Shown: piece after piece, positions 7,169-15,515 of the stretch
How positions within the stretch are numbered: position 1 is the stretch's first letter
Layout: every line of letters begins with the position of its first letter
Translations under genes and position numbers: made by a program
The notes under the pieces: model-generated
What the model saw: the letters and a program-made list of their open reading frames with translations, nothing else
Told to the model about the DNA's origin: nothing
The model's database searches: none
Assembly (NCBI GenBank): GCA_030037185.1
Contig: JASHRR010001527.1
Location: forward strand, 1 to 16,509
DNA length: 16,509 bases
Origin: Xanthobacteraceae bacterium
GTDB lineage: Bacteria > Pseudomonadota > Alphaproteobacteria > Rhizobiales > Xanthobacteraceae
Direction: 5' to 3'

Positions 7169-7211
7169 AAATTAAACGCACCACCTATGACTGCAATGAG
7201 CGTACCTCATT
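7169..7211 (-). promoter_or_regulatory. Possible promoter with overlapping dyad for the small secreted protein
   Basis: On the minus strand TTGCAG (7191-7196) and TAATTT (7169-7174) are 16 bp apart, a plausible sigma70 promoter about 25 bp before the start codon. A 6-bp dyad, AATGAG/CTCATT with a 5-bp gap (7195-7211), overlaps the -35 box and could bind a regulator. Both are short and therefore tentative. Confidence 0.35.
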
Positions 7212-8133
7212 CAAAATGCGGACATCAAGAAAAAAAATATACATATTAATTCGAGACACCCGTTCGATGTGTCGATCCCGACAGTGTGCTTTTAAACAGT
7301 GCTGCAGCCGTCGCCGCTAACGAGCGGGCGCGCAACAATCATTTGCGTTGTCGATCTCATCCCTTTGATCATCATATTCTCGGGCGATACGCCGTAAAGG
7401 CTGTGCGCTCGCCCAGGAACGGGCTGCGCCGCGAGATGAAGAAAGCCTTTGATTTATCGAAGCAAAGCCGATCGCATCCATGCTAAAAGCAGGCTGACCG
7501 CTGTGTTCACCCCAAGGCTGGGGCGAACACGAGGTCAGTCAAACGGTTGGGGCCGGCTGCCCGGCAGGAAACCGACCCGGTCAGTCGCTGCTGGGCGCGG
7601 CATGACCACCGTCTCTGTCAACTGGCCAATCCGGCCAATCGGGTTGGTGCGCCGCGGCCCGCAGCCGGTGGATTGTCGGTGGCGGGCTGACACGGCAGAG
7701 GAGGCCGTTTCCGGACCGCCGCCCACCGCTGCGCGGGCTCAGCAACAACAATAAGCCTGCCTGTCAATGAACTCCCCACTCGATTTCAAAAGAGGCAAAT
7801 TTTTCGATTAGGAGAGTGAAGCGAAGGCCAGGTGACTTCTCGGCCGGTATCAGAGCCGATGTTCCTCGAGTAAAGTTGACGTTGCGAGCAAACGCAGAGA
7901 TGCGCCGCCACAGCGCCACGTTAAATATTCTGCTTCGTCGCAAGAGGTCCGGCGAAAACCGCGCGGCGACATCAAACCACCCGTCAGTGTTGGCGAGTGA
8001 CGTTACGCGAATTCAGATTCTCAGACCTGGCCGCCAGGTGGCGGTGATTGTAAACCGGCGCCCGTTCGACAACACGAATGTTGGATTGCCTGGCCGAGCA
8101 GCGCCGCGAGGCCGTGCGGGCACTGCGCGATTG
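7212..8133. other. Gene-poor stretch of about 0.9 kb
   Basis: No open frame here shows a recognisable domain, a signal peptide or a good ribosome-binding site. The left end (7212-7260) is AT-rich with an A-run. Short structured items are a hairpin at 7503-7530, a tandem GGCCAATC pair near 7623-7640, and the palindrome CCGCCAGGTGGCGG near 8031-8044, just beyond the end of the EVE gene. A frame on the plus strand from 7816 runs into the antisense of the EVE gene and is judged spurious. The region may be decayed genes or an unrecognised RNA. Confidence 0.5.
7503..7530. repeat. Hairpin in gene-poor region
   Basis: GTGTTC (7503-7508) pairs with GAACAC (7525-7530), and CCCCA (7510-7514) with TGGGG (7519-7523), leaving one A/C mismatch and an AGGC loop. 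It is a stable 11-bp hairpin without a following T-run; its role is unknown. Confidence 0.55.
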
Positions 8134-8556
8134 CTACGGCTTTACCCCACCCATCTGGCAGACTATTTTCCACTGCGCCGGCGTGACCGGCTGCACCGAC
8201 AGGCGCGACAGTTTTATGAGCGCCATGTCCTTCAGCCCCGGCGCTGCCCGCACCGCCGCCAGTGTGACCGGCGTCTTGAACGGCGTCACCGCCTTGACGT
8301 CCACCGCGACCCATGGGTCGCCGGAATTGGCCGTCGGATCCGGGTAGCTCTCACGAATGATTTCGGCGATGCCGACGATTTCCTTGCCCTCACCCGAATG
8401 ATAGAAGAAAGCGCGGTCGCCTTTTTTCATTTTCATCAAATTCTGTTTGGCGGTATGGTTGCGCACGCCGGTCCAGGCATCGCCCGTTGCGCCTTTGTCG
8501 ACCTGCATGTCCCACGACCAGGTGGTAGGTTCCGACTTGATCAGCCAGTAGTTCAT
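8134..8556 (-). CDS. EVE domain-containing protein
   Basis: A 140-residue protein made up of one EVE domain, a fold related to PUA and YTH domains that is thought to bind modified bases in RNA or DNA. The family signature is clear: [10 protein letters not shown] at the start, then [20 protein letters not shown] and RAFFYHSGE, then EIVGIAEI and a Pro-rich [10 protein letters not shown] stretch. ATG 8554-8556 overlaps the gpsA stop by 4 bp; an in-frame GTG three codons earlier is less likely. It is the last gene of the tsaD-gpsA operon. A role in RNA modification recognition is inferred from the family and from its TsaD neighbour. Confidence 0.93.
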   Translation of the reverse strand: MNYWLIKSEPTTWSWDMQVDKGATGDAWTGVRNHTAKQNLMKMKKGDRAFFYHSGEGKEIVGIAEIIRESYPDPTANSGDPWVAVDVKAVTPFKTPVTLAAVRAAPGLKDMALIKLSRLSVQPVTPAQWKIVCQMGGVKP

Positions 8557-9557
8557 GGTAGCCACCCTTCTGCCCGCAGCGGTCGCGTCAGCAACGCCTC
8601 GATTGCGGCGTCGATTGTCAAAGCGCCATCGAGCACCGCCGTAACAGCAGCCGTGATCGGCATCTCGACGTCTCGGGCGCCCGCCATGTCAAGCAGCACT
8701 GCGGCCGTGAATGCGCCCTCGACGAGATGCCCGCTCTGGCGCGCCTCGTTGAGATCGTGCCCGTGGCCAAGAGCGAGGCCAAGCGAGAAATTGCGCGACT
8801 TCGGGCTCGTCGAGGTAAGGATCAGATCGCCCAATCCCGACAACCCGGTCAAGGTGGCGGGCTGCGCTCCGTAAGCCCTGCCGAACCGCATCAATTCCGC
8901 AAAGCCGCGCGTGGTCAGGGCCGCCAGGGCGCTCGCCCCCAGCTTGCGGCCGGCGACGATTCCTGCCGCTATGGCGAGCACGTTCTTGGCAGCCCCGCCG
9001 ATCTCGACGCCGCGCACGTCAGCTGAGTGGTAGGGCCGAAACAGTGCCGACCCCAGCGCGCGGGCGAGCCGCTGCGCTACCGCCTCGTCGGCCGCCGCGA
9101 GCGTCACGGCTGTCGGCAATCCGCGCGCGACATCGGCGGCAAAACTCGGGCCTGACAGGATCGCCGGCACTGAGCCGGGCAGGCATTCGGCAATGATCTC
9201 GGTCATGAACCGGCGCGTTGTCCGCTCGATCCCCTTGGCGCAGGCGACGACCGGCGTACCCGCCGCAATCGCCCCGGCGAGGCCTGCGACCGTGTCACGC
9301 AATGCCTGGGCAGGCACCGCGATCAGGATGGCCTCGCCTGCCACCCGATGCTCGGTCAGCGCCGCGATGACCACACGCCGGTCGATCGGCACGCCAGGTA
9401 AATGCCGGCTGTGGCGAGCCGCCGCCATCGCGTCCGCCGCGGCGGCGTCGCGGGCAAACAGCGTCACGCTGCGGCCGCCGCGGGCAATCACATTGGCGAG
9501 CGCGGTACCCCAGGCGCCGGCGCCGACGATGGCGATGCGATCCGCGCTCGTGCTCAC
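8553..9557 (-). CDS. gpsA: Glycerol-3-phosphate dehydrogenase [NAD(P)+]
   Basis: A 334-residue cytosolic enzyme that reduces dihydroxyacetone phosphate to sn-glycerol-3-phosphate, the backbone for phospholipid synthesis. The N-terminal Rossmann motif GAGAWG is at 12-17, ACAKGIE at 105-111, LSGPSFA at 134-140, the catalytic lysine in [12 protein letters not shown] at about 191, and SRNFSLG at 254-260. Length is normal. The start is GTG at 9555-9557: it overlaps the tsaD stop as GTGA, and the frame upstream of it is only the antisense-phase shadow of tsaD. Four-base overlaps on both sides (tsaD and the EVE gene) indicate a translationally coupled operon. Confidence 0.96.
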   Translation of the reverse strand: MSTSADRIAIVGAGAWGTALANVIARGGRSVTLFARDAAAADAMAAARHSRHLPGVPIDRRVVIAALTEHRVAGEAILIAVPAQALRDTVAGLAGAIAAGTPVVACAKGIERTTRRFMTEIIAECLPGSVPAILSGPSFAADVARGLPTAVTLAAADEAVAQRLARALGSALFRPYHSADVRGVEIGGAAKNVLAIAAGIVAGRKLGASALAALTTRGFAELMRFGRAYGAQPATLTGLSGLGDLILTSTSPKSRNFSLGLALGHGHDLNEARQSGHLVEGAFTAAVLLDMAGARDVEMPITAAVTAVLDGALTIDAAIEALLTRPLRAEGWLP

Positions 9558-10603
9558 GCAACGACCGGACGTGCCACTTGATCGAGCGGCCAGCGCGCCC
9601 GCGGCGAACTGTCGAGCTTGTCGCACAGGCCGTGCGCAAGCCGTTCCGCGCCAGCCCAGGCGATCATCGCGGCGTTGTCGGTGCACAGCGACGGCGGGGG
9701 TACGACGAGTGCAACCTGATCCTGCACAGCGAGCTTGCGCAGCGCCTGCCGGATCGCCTGATTGGCCGCAACGCCGCCCGCCGCAACCAGAGCGGCGGGC
9801 GTGTCGAACCGCTGGCGAAAGATGCGCAAGCCCTGGCGCACCCGCTCGACCACCGTCTCGACGACGGCGCATTGGAAAGATGCGCACAGGTCGGCCACAT
9901 CCCGGTCGGTCAGAGGCGCGATCTTTTCGGCTTCGAGCCGCAGCGCGGTCTTGAGACCCGAAAAGGAAAAATTCGCATCCTGCCGGCCGCGCATCGGACG
10001 CGGCAGAATGAAGCGGGAGGCATCGCCGCGCGCGGCTTCCCGTTCGACGCACTGGCCACCCGGATAGCCAAGCCCCAGCAGCTTCGCAGTCTTGTCATAG
10101 GCTTCGCCGACGGCGTCATCAAGGGTCGTGCCCAAACGGACGTAATCGCCGATGCCGCGTACTGCGACGATCTGGGTGTGGCCTCCCGAGGCGAGAAACA
10201 CGCAGTAGGGGAACGGTGTGCCGTCGGTGAGCCTTGCCGTCAGGGCGTGCGCCTCCAGATGGTTGACGGCAATCAACGGCTTGCGGTGAACCAGCGCGAT
10301 CGCCTTGGCGGTGATCAGGCCTACGATGACCCCGCCGATCAACCCCGGCCCGGCGGCCGCCGCCACCCCGTCGAGAGCGCCGAACCCTCGGCCGGCTTCT
10401 GCCATCGCGGTCGCGATGACGACATCAAGCGCCTCCACGTGGGCGCGCGCGGCAATTTCCGGGACCACGCCGCCGAAAGCGGCATGCTCAGCGATTTGCG
10501 ACAGCACGACATTCGAGAGAATCGCCGCGCGGCCGCCATCGTGGCGCTCCACCACCGCCGCCGCCGTTTCATCGCAGGTCGTTTCTATGCCGAGCACAAG
10601 CAT
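9554..10603 (-). CDS. tsaD: tRNA N6-threonylcarbamoyladenosine synthase subunit TsaD
   Basis: A 349-residue protein that transfers the threonylcarbamoyl group from TC-AMP to A37 of tRNAs reading ANN codons, together with TsaB and TsaE. It is an ASKHA-fold protein: [13 protein letters not shown] at the start (the ETTCDE signature), the metal-binding motif HLEAH at 115-119, ASGGHTQI at 138-145, the [18 protein letters not shown] segment, and [14 protein letters not shown] near the C-terminus. Length is normal. It is the first gene of the tsaD-gpsA-EVE operon and diverges from hemC across 143 bp. I see no confident promoter in that gap, although an AT-rich GCTTTT/AAAAGC inverted repeat lies at 10632-10646. 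Confidence 0.97.
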   Translation of the reverse strand: MLVLGIETTCDETAAAVVERHDGGRAAILSNVVLSQIAEHAAFGGVVPEIAARAHVEALDVVIATAMAEAGRGFGALDGVAAAAGPGLIGGVIVGLITAKAIALVHRKPLIAVNHLEAHALTARLTDGTPFPYCVFLASGGHTQIVAVRGIGDYVRLGTTLDDAVGEAYDKTAKLLGLGYPGGQCVEREAARGDASRFILPRPMRGRQDANFSFSGLKTALRLEAEKIAPLTDRDVADLCASFQCAVVETVVERVRQGLRIFRQRFDTPAALVAAGGVAANQAIRQALRKLAVQDQVALVVPPPSLCTDNAAMIAWAGAERLAHGLCDKLDSSPRARWPLDQVARPVVA

Positions 10604-10746
10604 GGTTAATCCGTCCGCCCGCGAGGCGTTTGCTTTTTTGAAAAGCCTGCTTAAGACCTACCTGAACGGAAGCCCCGCATTGAGCCCCCGGGTTCGGCGT
10701 TGCGGCCGGCCCGATGGCTCCGCATCGGGTAGCATTGAGGGCTCGT

Positions 10747-11682
10747 ATGACGCAATCCTCAGCACCGCCTCTGCGCATTGGCACGCGCGGCAGCGCCCTC
10801 GCGCTGTGGCAAGCGCGGGAGGTGCGTGCACACCTGGCAGCGGCCTACGGCGTTCAGCCCGAAGCCATCGCGATCCAGGTGATAAGCACGACCGGTGACG
10901 CCATCCAGGACCGTCCGCTGTCGCAGGCAGGTGGAAAAGGCTTGTTCACCAAGGAAATCGAGCAGGCGCTGATCGACAAGGCCATCGATATTGCCGTGCA
11001 TTCCTGCAAGGACATGCCGACGGTGCTCCCGCCCGGGCTGGAACTTGCGGCCTGCCTGCCGCGCGAAGATGTCAGGGACGCCTTCGTCAGCCGCAAATCC
11101 ACCTCGCTTGCGGGTCTCCCGCACGGCGCCGTGCTTGGCACCGCATCGTTGCGCCGCCAGGCGATGGTGAAGCGTTTGCGGCCCGACGTATCGGTGGTGA
11201 CGTTCCGCGGCAACGTCGATACGCGGCTCAAGAAGCTTGATGATGGCGTGGTGGATGCAACGCTGCTGGCGCTCGCTGGTCTCAAGCGGCTCGGGCGTGA
11301 AGCCGCCGTGACAGCCGTGCTCGAAGCCGACGCATTCGTGCCCGCGGTCGGCCAGGGAGCGATCGGCATCGAGGCGCGCGAAGCCGATGCCCGCACCCGT
11401 GACCTGCTGGCGAGGATCAACCATGCCGAAACGCTTGCCGCGCTCCACGCGGAGCGTGCTTTCCTGGCCGCACTGGACGGCTCCTGCCGCACGCCGATCG
11501 CCGGGCATGCGCGAATCGAAGGGGGCGACATGTTGTTTCGCGGCATGATCCTGCGCCCCGATGGCAGCGAGGCCCACGAGACCGCACGTCGGGGGCCCAT
11601 CCAGCATGGCGCGGCGCTTGGGGCGGATGCGGCGGGCGAATTGAAGGCGCGGGCGAGTCCCGGCTTCTTCGACGCGGGGTGA
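10747..11682 (+). CDS. hemC: Hydroxymethylbilane synthase (porphobilinogen deaminase)
   Basis: A 311-residue cytosolic enzyme that joins four porphobilinogens into hydroxymethylbilane in haem biosynthesis. Motifs are [14 protein letters not shown] at 10-23, HSCKDMPT at 85-92 with the catalytic aspartate (D89), TASLRRQAM at 132-140, FRGNVDTRL at 153-161, and [10 protein letters not shown] at 244-253, whose Cys247 carries the dipyrromethane cofactor. The ATG at 10747, with GAGGG upstream, is chosen over an ATG at 10714, which would add residues not seen in the family and lies inside an inverted repeat (10710-10729). The position before the catalytic lysine is Cys87, commonly Ala or Met elsewhere. 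hemD follows after 3 bp. Confidence 0.97.
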   Translation: MTQSSAPPLRIGTRGSALALWQAREVRAHLAAAYGVQPEAIAIQVISTTGDAIQDRPLSQAGGKGLFTKEIEQALIDKAIDIAVHSCKDMPTVLPPGLELAACLPREDVRDAFVSRKSTSLAGLPHGAVLGTASLRRQAMVKRLRPDVSVVTFRGNVDTRLKKLDDGVVDATLLALAGLKRLGREAAVTAVLEADAFVPAVGQGAIGIEAREADARTRDLLARINHAETLAALHAERAFLAALDGSCRTPIAGHARIEGGDMLFRGMILRPDGSEAHETARRGPIQHGAALGADAAGELKARASPGFFDAG

Positions 11683-11685
11683 GCC

Positions 11686-12510
11686 GTGCGCCTTCTCGTG
11701 ACGAGACCGGAACCGGAAGGCGCACGGACCGCGGCATTGCTGCGCCAGCGCGGTCATGAGGTGCTGTGGCTGCCGCTGCTGCGGATCGAACCGATCGCCA
11801 ACGCTGAGCTTGGCGCCGGCCCGTGGGCGGCCGTACTGTTCACCAGCGCCAATGCGGTTCGGGCGATCGCGGCCCACCACCGTTTCGGTGAACTTGCCGG
11901 GCTTGCGGTCTGCACCGTTGGGCGGCGCACTCAGGCCGCGGCCGTCGCGGCCGGATTTGTATCCGTCATGTCGGCGGACGGCGACGTCAATGCCCTTGCC
12001 CGGTTGGTTACATCCAAGTTGCCGAGCCCTGCTGTTGCGGTCGCAAGCTTACGCCGCCCCACCTCCCCTTCCGCTTGTCGGGGCGAGAGGGATGGGGCGC
12101 CTTTGGGCAGGCCGGGACTGGGCCCGCAGGCGGGGGGAAGTGCCCCTCTCCTCTACTGCGCGGGTGAAGACCGGGCCGGCGACTTGGCTGGGGCCCTGCA
12201 ATTGCACGGATTGCGTGTAGAAACCGTAATTGTCTACCGTGCGGCAGCGGTGACGGCGTTGACCCCCGAGGTGCACGCCGCATTGGCCTCCGGCGCGATC
12301 GACGCCGTCATCCACTACTCGGCTCGCACCGCGGCCGCCTTCGTGGCCGCGGTCACGCGGGCCGGCATTGAGGATTTGTCAATCCAAACCCGGCATTTGT
12401 GTCTGTCCGCCCAGGTCGCCGCACCGCTTGCGGCGGCGGGCGCCACGGCGATCGAAGTTGCGAGCGGACCGAACGAGCAGGCGCTGCTTGGTCTCATCGG
12501 CGTAACGTGA
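11686..12510 (+). CDS. hemD: Uroporphyrinogen-III synthase with an in-frame insertion
   Basis: A 274-residue protein that cyclises hydroxymethylbilane with inversion of ring D to give uroporphyrinogen III. The first lobe has MRLLVTRPEPEGARTAALL and VLFTSANAVRA at 50-60; the second has LLYCAGEDRAGDLAG at 155-169, VETVIVYRAA at 178-187, IDAVIHYSARTA and the ASGPNEQALLGLI C-terminus. It starts at GTG 11686, 3 bp after the hemC stop. The protein is longer than usual for the family. The excess is explained by residues about 122-154, a Pro/Gly/Arg-rich segment unlike HemD and encoded by repeat-like DNA (see separate entry). The insertion lies between the two lobes, where extra loop sequence could be tolerated. 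Confidence 0.92.
   Translation: MRLLVTRPEPEGARTAALLRQRGHEVLWLPLLRIEPIANAELGAGPWAAVLFTSANAVRAIAAHHRFGELAGLAVCTVGRRTQAAAVAAGFVSVMSADGDVNALARLVTSKLPSPAVAVASLRRPTSPSACRGERDGAPLGRPGLGPQAGGSAPLLYCAGEDRAGDLAGALQLHGLRVETVIVYRAAAVTALTPEVHAALASGAIDAVIHYSARTAAAFVAAVTRAGIEDLSIQTRHLCLSAQVAAPLAAAGATAIEVASGPNEQALLGLIGVT
12049..12147 (+). repeat. Palindromic repeat-like insertion inside hemD
   Basis: About 99 bp keep the reading frame but read as low-complexity G/C runs: CCCCACCTCCCCTTCCGC, then GTCGGGGCGAGAGGGATGGG and, further on, GCAGGCGGGGGGAAGTGCC. The first half folds on itself, GCCCCA pairing with TGGGGC around an imperfect C/G-rich stem. The encoded peptide (RRPTSPSACRGERDG and onward) has no place in HemD. 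The left part matches the pattern in the mitofilin-like gene at 12964-13012. The boundaries are estimates. Confidence 0.65.
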
Positions 12511-12595
12511 TCCTACCGCAAGCGGAGAGCCGGGGCGTTGCATTGCCCGCACCCCGCATACAGTATGCCGGCGCGCGGAGAATTCGGAGAGTCCG

Positions 12596-13855
12596 ATGGC
12601 AGACCCGCAAGACAGGACGCAGCGCGAAGGCGTCTCCGCGGACGGGCATCCACGCCGGCAGCCGCCGACCATCGACCTCGAGGCGGTCGAAGTCTCCCGC
12701 GATGGATCGCGCGCGACGGGTCCGACGAAAAAACCGTCCGCTGGGGGGCGATGGCCGCAGCGGATTTTGGCATTCCTTTCACCCATGAGGCTCGCGATTA
12801 TCGGTTGCGCGGCGATCATTGGGGGCGCGCTCTGGATTTATTTCGCTGCTGAAACCAGCGATGGACCACGGCGGTATGCGGGGAGCCCCGCCGCGGCCGT
12901 GCCCGATAATGTCGTCGCGCGCATCGCCAAGCTCGAGGCCATGCTTCGGGAGCCGCAACCGTCGCCCCCGCCCTACCTGCCCCCGCAAACGGGCGAGGGT
13001 GGAGTGGGGGAGTTGGCAAGCCGTGTGGTCGCTCTCGATGCAAAACTGGGGGCGCTGACCGACCGCATCGCCGCCTTGGAGGCTGCGGTCCGCGACGCTG
13101 CGGTTGCGGCTCGTGTTGCGTTAGAGCGCGCCGACGAGGGTGCTCGCCGGGCGGGCGGGGAGAGAGGCAACAGCGACGAGCAGAATCGCACGCAACAGGA
13201 TGACCGCGGCGCCCTTGACGATCTCGCCAACCGGGTCGCAACGCTTGAATCGCAACAAACAGCGCTCCAACAGAAACAGGAAGGATTGGATCGCGTCACT
13301 GGCGCAATAACTGCGGTCGACAAGGCGCGGCTTGCGATGGTGGCCGTGGCCCTGCGCAGCACGGTCGAGCGCAACAGTCCGTTCACGGCCGAACTTGCCG
13401 CGGCCCGGTCGCTCGGTGTCGACGAAAAAGCCCTGGCTGCGCTCGCGCCCTTTGCGGCGACCGGCTTGCCGACGCCAAGCGAACTCATAAACGACTTCTC
13501 GACACTGCTGCCGGAGTTGCGGCGCTTGTCGGCGCCGCCCGGCAAGGACCTCGGTTACCTCGACCGCCTCCAGGCGAGCGCGGTAAAAATGTTGAACATC
13601 CGGCCTGTGCACAACCAACCGGGCGACGATCCGGCCACTGTCATGAGCCGCATCGAGTTCAAGATGGCGCAGCAGGACATCGAGGCGATGGCCGTCGAGC
13701 TCGATAAGCTGCCGGCGCCGGCAAGGGAGATTGCGCAGCCCTTCCGCACGAAGGTGCTGGCACGACAAAACGCGCTTGAAGCGGCGCAGCGCACCGCCAC
13801 CGCAGCGCTGGCTCAGCTTGGCGAACCTGCCGTGCGCGGACCGTCGCGCCGATGA
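12596..13855 (+). CDS. Mitofilin-like inner-membrane protein (COG4223 type)
   Basis: A 419-residue, single-pass inner-membrane protein of the alphaproteobacterial mitofilin (Mic60-like) group, encoded between hemD and hemY. The N-terminal cytoplasmic part (1-60) is polar and disordered-looking. One transmembrane helix lies at about 64-83 (MRLAIIGCAAIIGGALWIYF). Residues about 104-250 form coiled coil, interrupted at 123-139 by a repeat-derived PYLPPQTGEGGVG stretch. The C-terminal part contains the conserved TELINDFSTLLPELRR-like segment at about 301-320 (here SELINDF), then LNIRPV and the basic end. The start ATG has GGAGAG upstream. The stop overlaps the hemY start by 4 bp. The 85-bp gap after hemD contains only a weak promoter-like TTGCAT...TACAGT. 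Confidence 0.88.
   Translation: MADPQDRTQREGVSADGHPRRQPPTIDLEAVEVSRDGSRATGPTKKPSAGGRWPQRILAFLSPMRLAIIGCAAIIGGALWIYFAAETSDGPRRYAGSPAAAVPDNVVARIAKLEAMLREPQPSPPPYLPPQTGEGGVGELASRVVALDAKLGALTDRIAALEAAVRDAAVAARVALERADEGARRAGGERGNSDEQNRTQQDDRGALDDLANRVATLESQQTALQQKQEGLDRVTGAITAVDKARLAMVAVALRSTVERNSPFTAELAAARSLGVDEKALAALAPFAATGLPTPSELINDFSTLLPELRRLSAPPGKDLGYLDRLQASAVKMLNIRPVHNQPGDDPATVMSRIEFKMAQQDIEAMAVELDKLPAPAREIAQPFRTKVLARQNALEAAQRTATAALAQLGEPAVRGPSRR
12964..13012 (+). repeat. Palindromic repeat-like insertion inside the mitofilin-like gene
   Basis: This in-frame stretch reads CCCCCGCCCTACCTGCCC, then GCAAACGGGCGAGGGTGGAG and TGGGGG. Its ends pair as an imperfect C/G-rich hairpin. It shares the order CCTnCCCC, a short GCTT/GCAA centre, CGGG, GAGGG and TGGGG with the hemD insertion. 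It encodes PYLPPQTGEGGVGE, typical of repeat-derived peptides in alphaproteobacterial proteins and a break in the surrounding coiled coil. Confidence 0.65.
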
Positions 13856-15387
13856 TTCGCGTTGTCGTTTTTCTTGTTCTGACGGCTGCGTTCGCGAGAT
13901 ATGTGGCGGTTTGGCTCGCCGATCACCCGGCCGAGGTCGCCATCACGTGGCTCGGCTATCACGCCGAACCCCCGATCGGCATCCTGATTGCGGCGATCGC
14001 CTGCGCGGCGGTGCTGCTGTGGTGGCTCCTGCGCTTGGTTCTCCGCGCGCCCGGGCTGATTGTCTCCACCATCGCGGATCGCCGCGCCGCTACCGGACAG
14101 CGGGCGATCATGCGCGGTCTGATGGCGATCGGCGCCGGCGATGTGGGCGCGGCCCGGCGGTTGGCGGCGAGAGCGAGCCGGCTGGTGCCGCAACAGCCGC
14201 TGTTGCTGATGCTGCAAGCCCAGGCGGCGCAATTGTCGGGGAATTCCGACGGCGCCACTGCGACCTTCCAGGCCATGGCGGAGCGCACCGATACCAAGCT
14301 GTTCGGCTTACATGGACTGTTCATCGAAGCGCAGCGCCGCAATGACCTTGTCGCTGCGCGCCAATACGCGGAGGCCGCCGCCAAGGCTTCACCCTCGCTC
14401 GCCTGGGCCGGCCACGCTGCACTCGAATTCCGTTGCCGCGATAGCGATTGGCCGGGGGCGCTCGGAGCCCTGGACCGCAATCGCAAGGGCGGTCTTCTCC
14501 CCGATGACGTCTTTCGGCGACAACGTGCGGTCCTGCTCACCGCGCAAGCTCTGTCGTTGAAGGATGCGCAGACCCGCGCCGCCAGCGAGCTCACCCAGGA
14601 GGCTGCGAAGCTGTGCCCCGGACTGGTGCCGGCGGCCGCGCTTGCCGGCCGCCTGCTGGCGGAGGCCGGCGAGCGGCGCAAGGCGGTACGGATTCTCGAA
14701 GCCGGCTGGCGCGAAAATCCACACCCGGACATCGCCAACGCGTATGCGGACCTGGTCCCGGGCGCATCGGCGCGCGAGCGTTTGCTGCGGATGCGCGTGC
14801 TGGCGCGGCTTGCTCAATCTCACCCGGAAAGCGCCCTGGCGCTCGCTCGTGCCGCGCTCGAAGCGCACGAATTTGCTGAGGCGCGCGCAAGTCTGGCGCC
14901 GCTCGTTGCAGCGCCGACCCGGCGCGTAGCGACCTTGATGTCACGCATCGAAGCTGCCGAGCATGGCGACACCGGGCTCGCCCGCGAATGGATGGCTCGC
15001 GCGGTTCACGCTGCCCATGATCCGGCCTGGACTGCCGATGGAGCCGTCGCCGAGACCTGGATGCCGGTCTCGCCGGTCACTGGCCGGCTCGATGCTTTTG
15101 AGTGGCGCGTGCCGGTCGCGGAACTGACCCCACGCGGACGTCTGATCGAGGAGGCGCCGATCCTGGGTGCCGTCGGCGTGACAGCCGCGGGCGATTGCGC
15201 GCCGTGCGCGCCGCTGACGGCGGCGCCGGAGCGTGCGCTGAGGCCGAACGGTCCGCTGGATGAGGCGCCGATGCATCCTCCGGACGACCCGGGCCCCACA
15301 CCCGAGCATGCTTTGGACCCTGTGCCTCAGCCCGGCGCTGGCAGAGCCGGGATCCGGCCGTCATGGTTCTCCCGCGGCGCGCCGTGA
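13852..15387 (+). CDS. hemY: HemY-like inner-membrane TPR protein
   Basis: A 511-residue membrane protein of the haem-operon HemY_N/TPR type (not the Bacillus protoporphyrinogen oxidase that shares the symbol). Two N-terminal transmembrane helices lie at about 2-22 and 42-66, followed by RAPGLIVSTIADRRAATGQRA. Helical, Ala/Leu-rich TPR-like repeats span about 85-370. The EWRVPVAELTPRGRL segment lies near 415-430, before a Pro/Ala-rich C-terminal tail from about 450. The exact role is unknown; homologues lie in haem operons and are proposed to help tetrapyrrole handling at the membrane. The ATG overlaps the stop of the mitofilin-like gene (ATGA), indicating translational coupling. Confidence 0.93.
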   Translation: MIRVVVFLVLTAAFARYVAVWLADHPAEVAITWLGYHAEPPIGILIAAIACAAVLLWWLLRLVLRAPGLIVSTIADRRAATGQRAIMRGLMAIGAGDVGAARRLAARASRLVPQQPLLLMLQAQAAQLSGNSDGATATFQAMAERTDTKLFGLHGLFIEAQRRNDLVAARQYAEAAAKASPSLAWAGHAALEFRCRDSDWPGALGALDRNRKGGLLPDDVFRRQRAVLLTAQALSLKDAQTRAASELTQEAAKLCPGLVPAAALAGRLLAEAGERRKAVRILEAGWRENPHPDIANAYADLVPGASARERLLRMRVLARLAQSHPESALALARAALEAHEFAEARASLAPLVAAPTRRVATLMSRIEAAEHGDTGLAREWMARAVHAAHDPAWTADGAVAETWMPVSPVTGRLDAFEWRVPVAELTPRGRLIEEAPILGAVGVTAAGDCAPCAPLTAAPERALRPNGPLDEAPMHPPDDPGPTPEHALDPVPQPGAGRAGIRPSWFSRGAP

Positions 15388-15515
15388 CGATCGTCCCATT
15401 GCAGCGCGTTTCGTTTCGGCCCGAAAAACACGGCGCGGCAGCCTGCGACTTTAATAGAAATAGTGGAAGCGCCGCTCCCGTCTTGACGGTTGAAACATAA
15501 TATTCGTGCTGGAAA

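Noticed and set aside
7816..8874. Plus-strand open frame of 352 codons
   Set aside because: Most of it is antisense to the EVE gene and gpsA; the first third has no motif and its start codon touches the supposed ribosome-binding site.
9558..10052. N-terminal extension of the gpsA frame giving a 499-residue protein
   Set aside because: The extension lies inside tsaD in another phase, has no GpsA-like sequence, and GTG 9557 gives the standard N-terminus with a 4-bp overlap.
9578..10609. Long plus-strand open frame opposite tsaD
   Set aside because: It is an antisense shadow from GC-rich codon bias; the Arg/His-rich product has no family features.
10759..11880. Long minus-strand open frame opposite hemC
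   Set aside because: Antisense shadow of hemC, which has full catalytic motifs on the plus strand.
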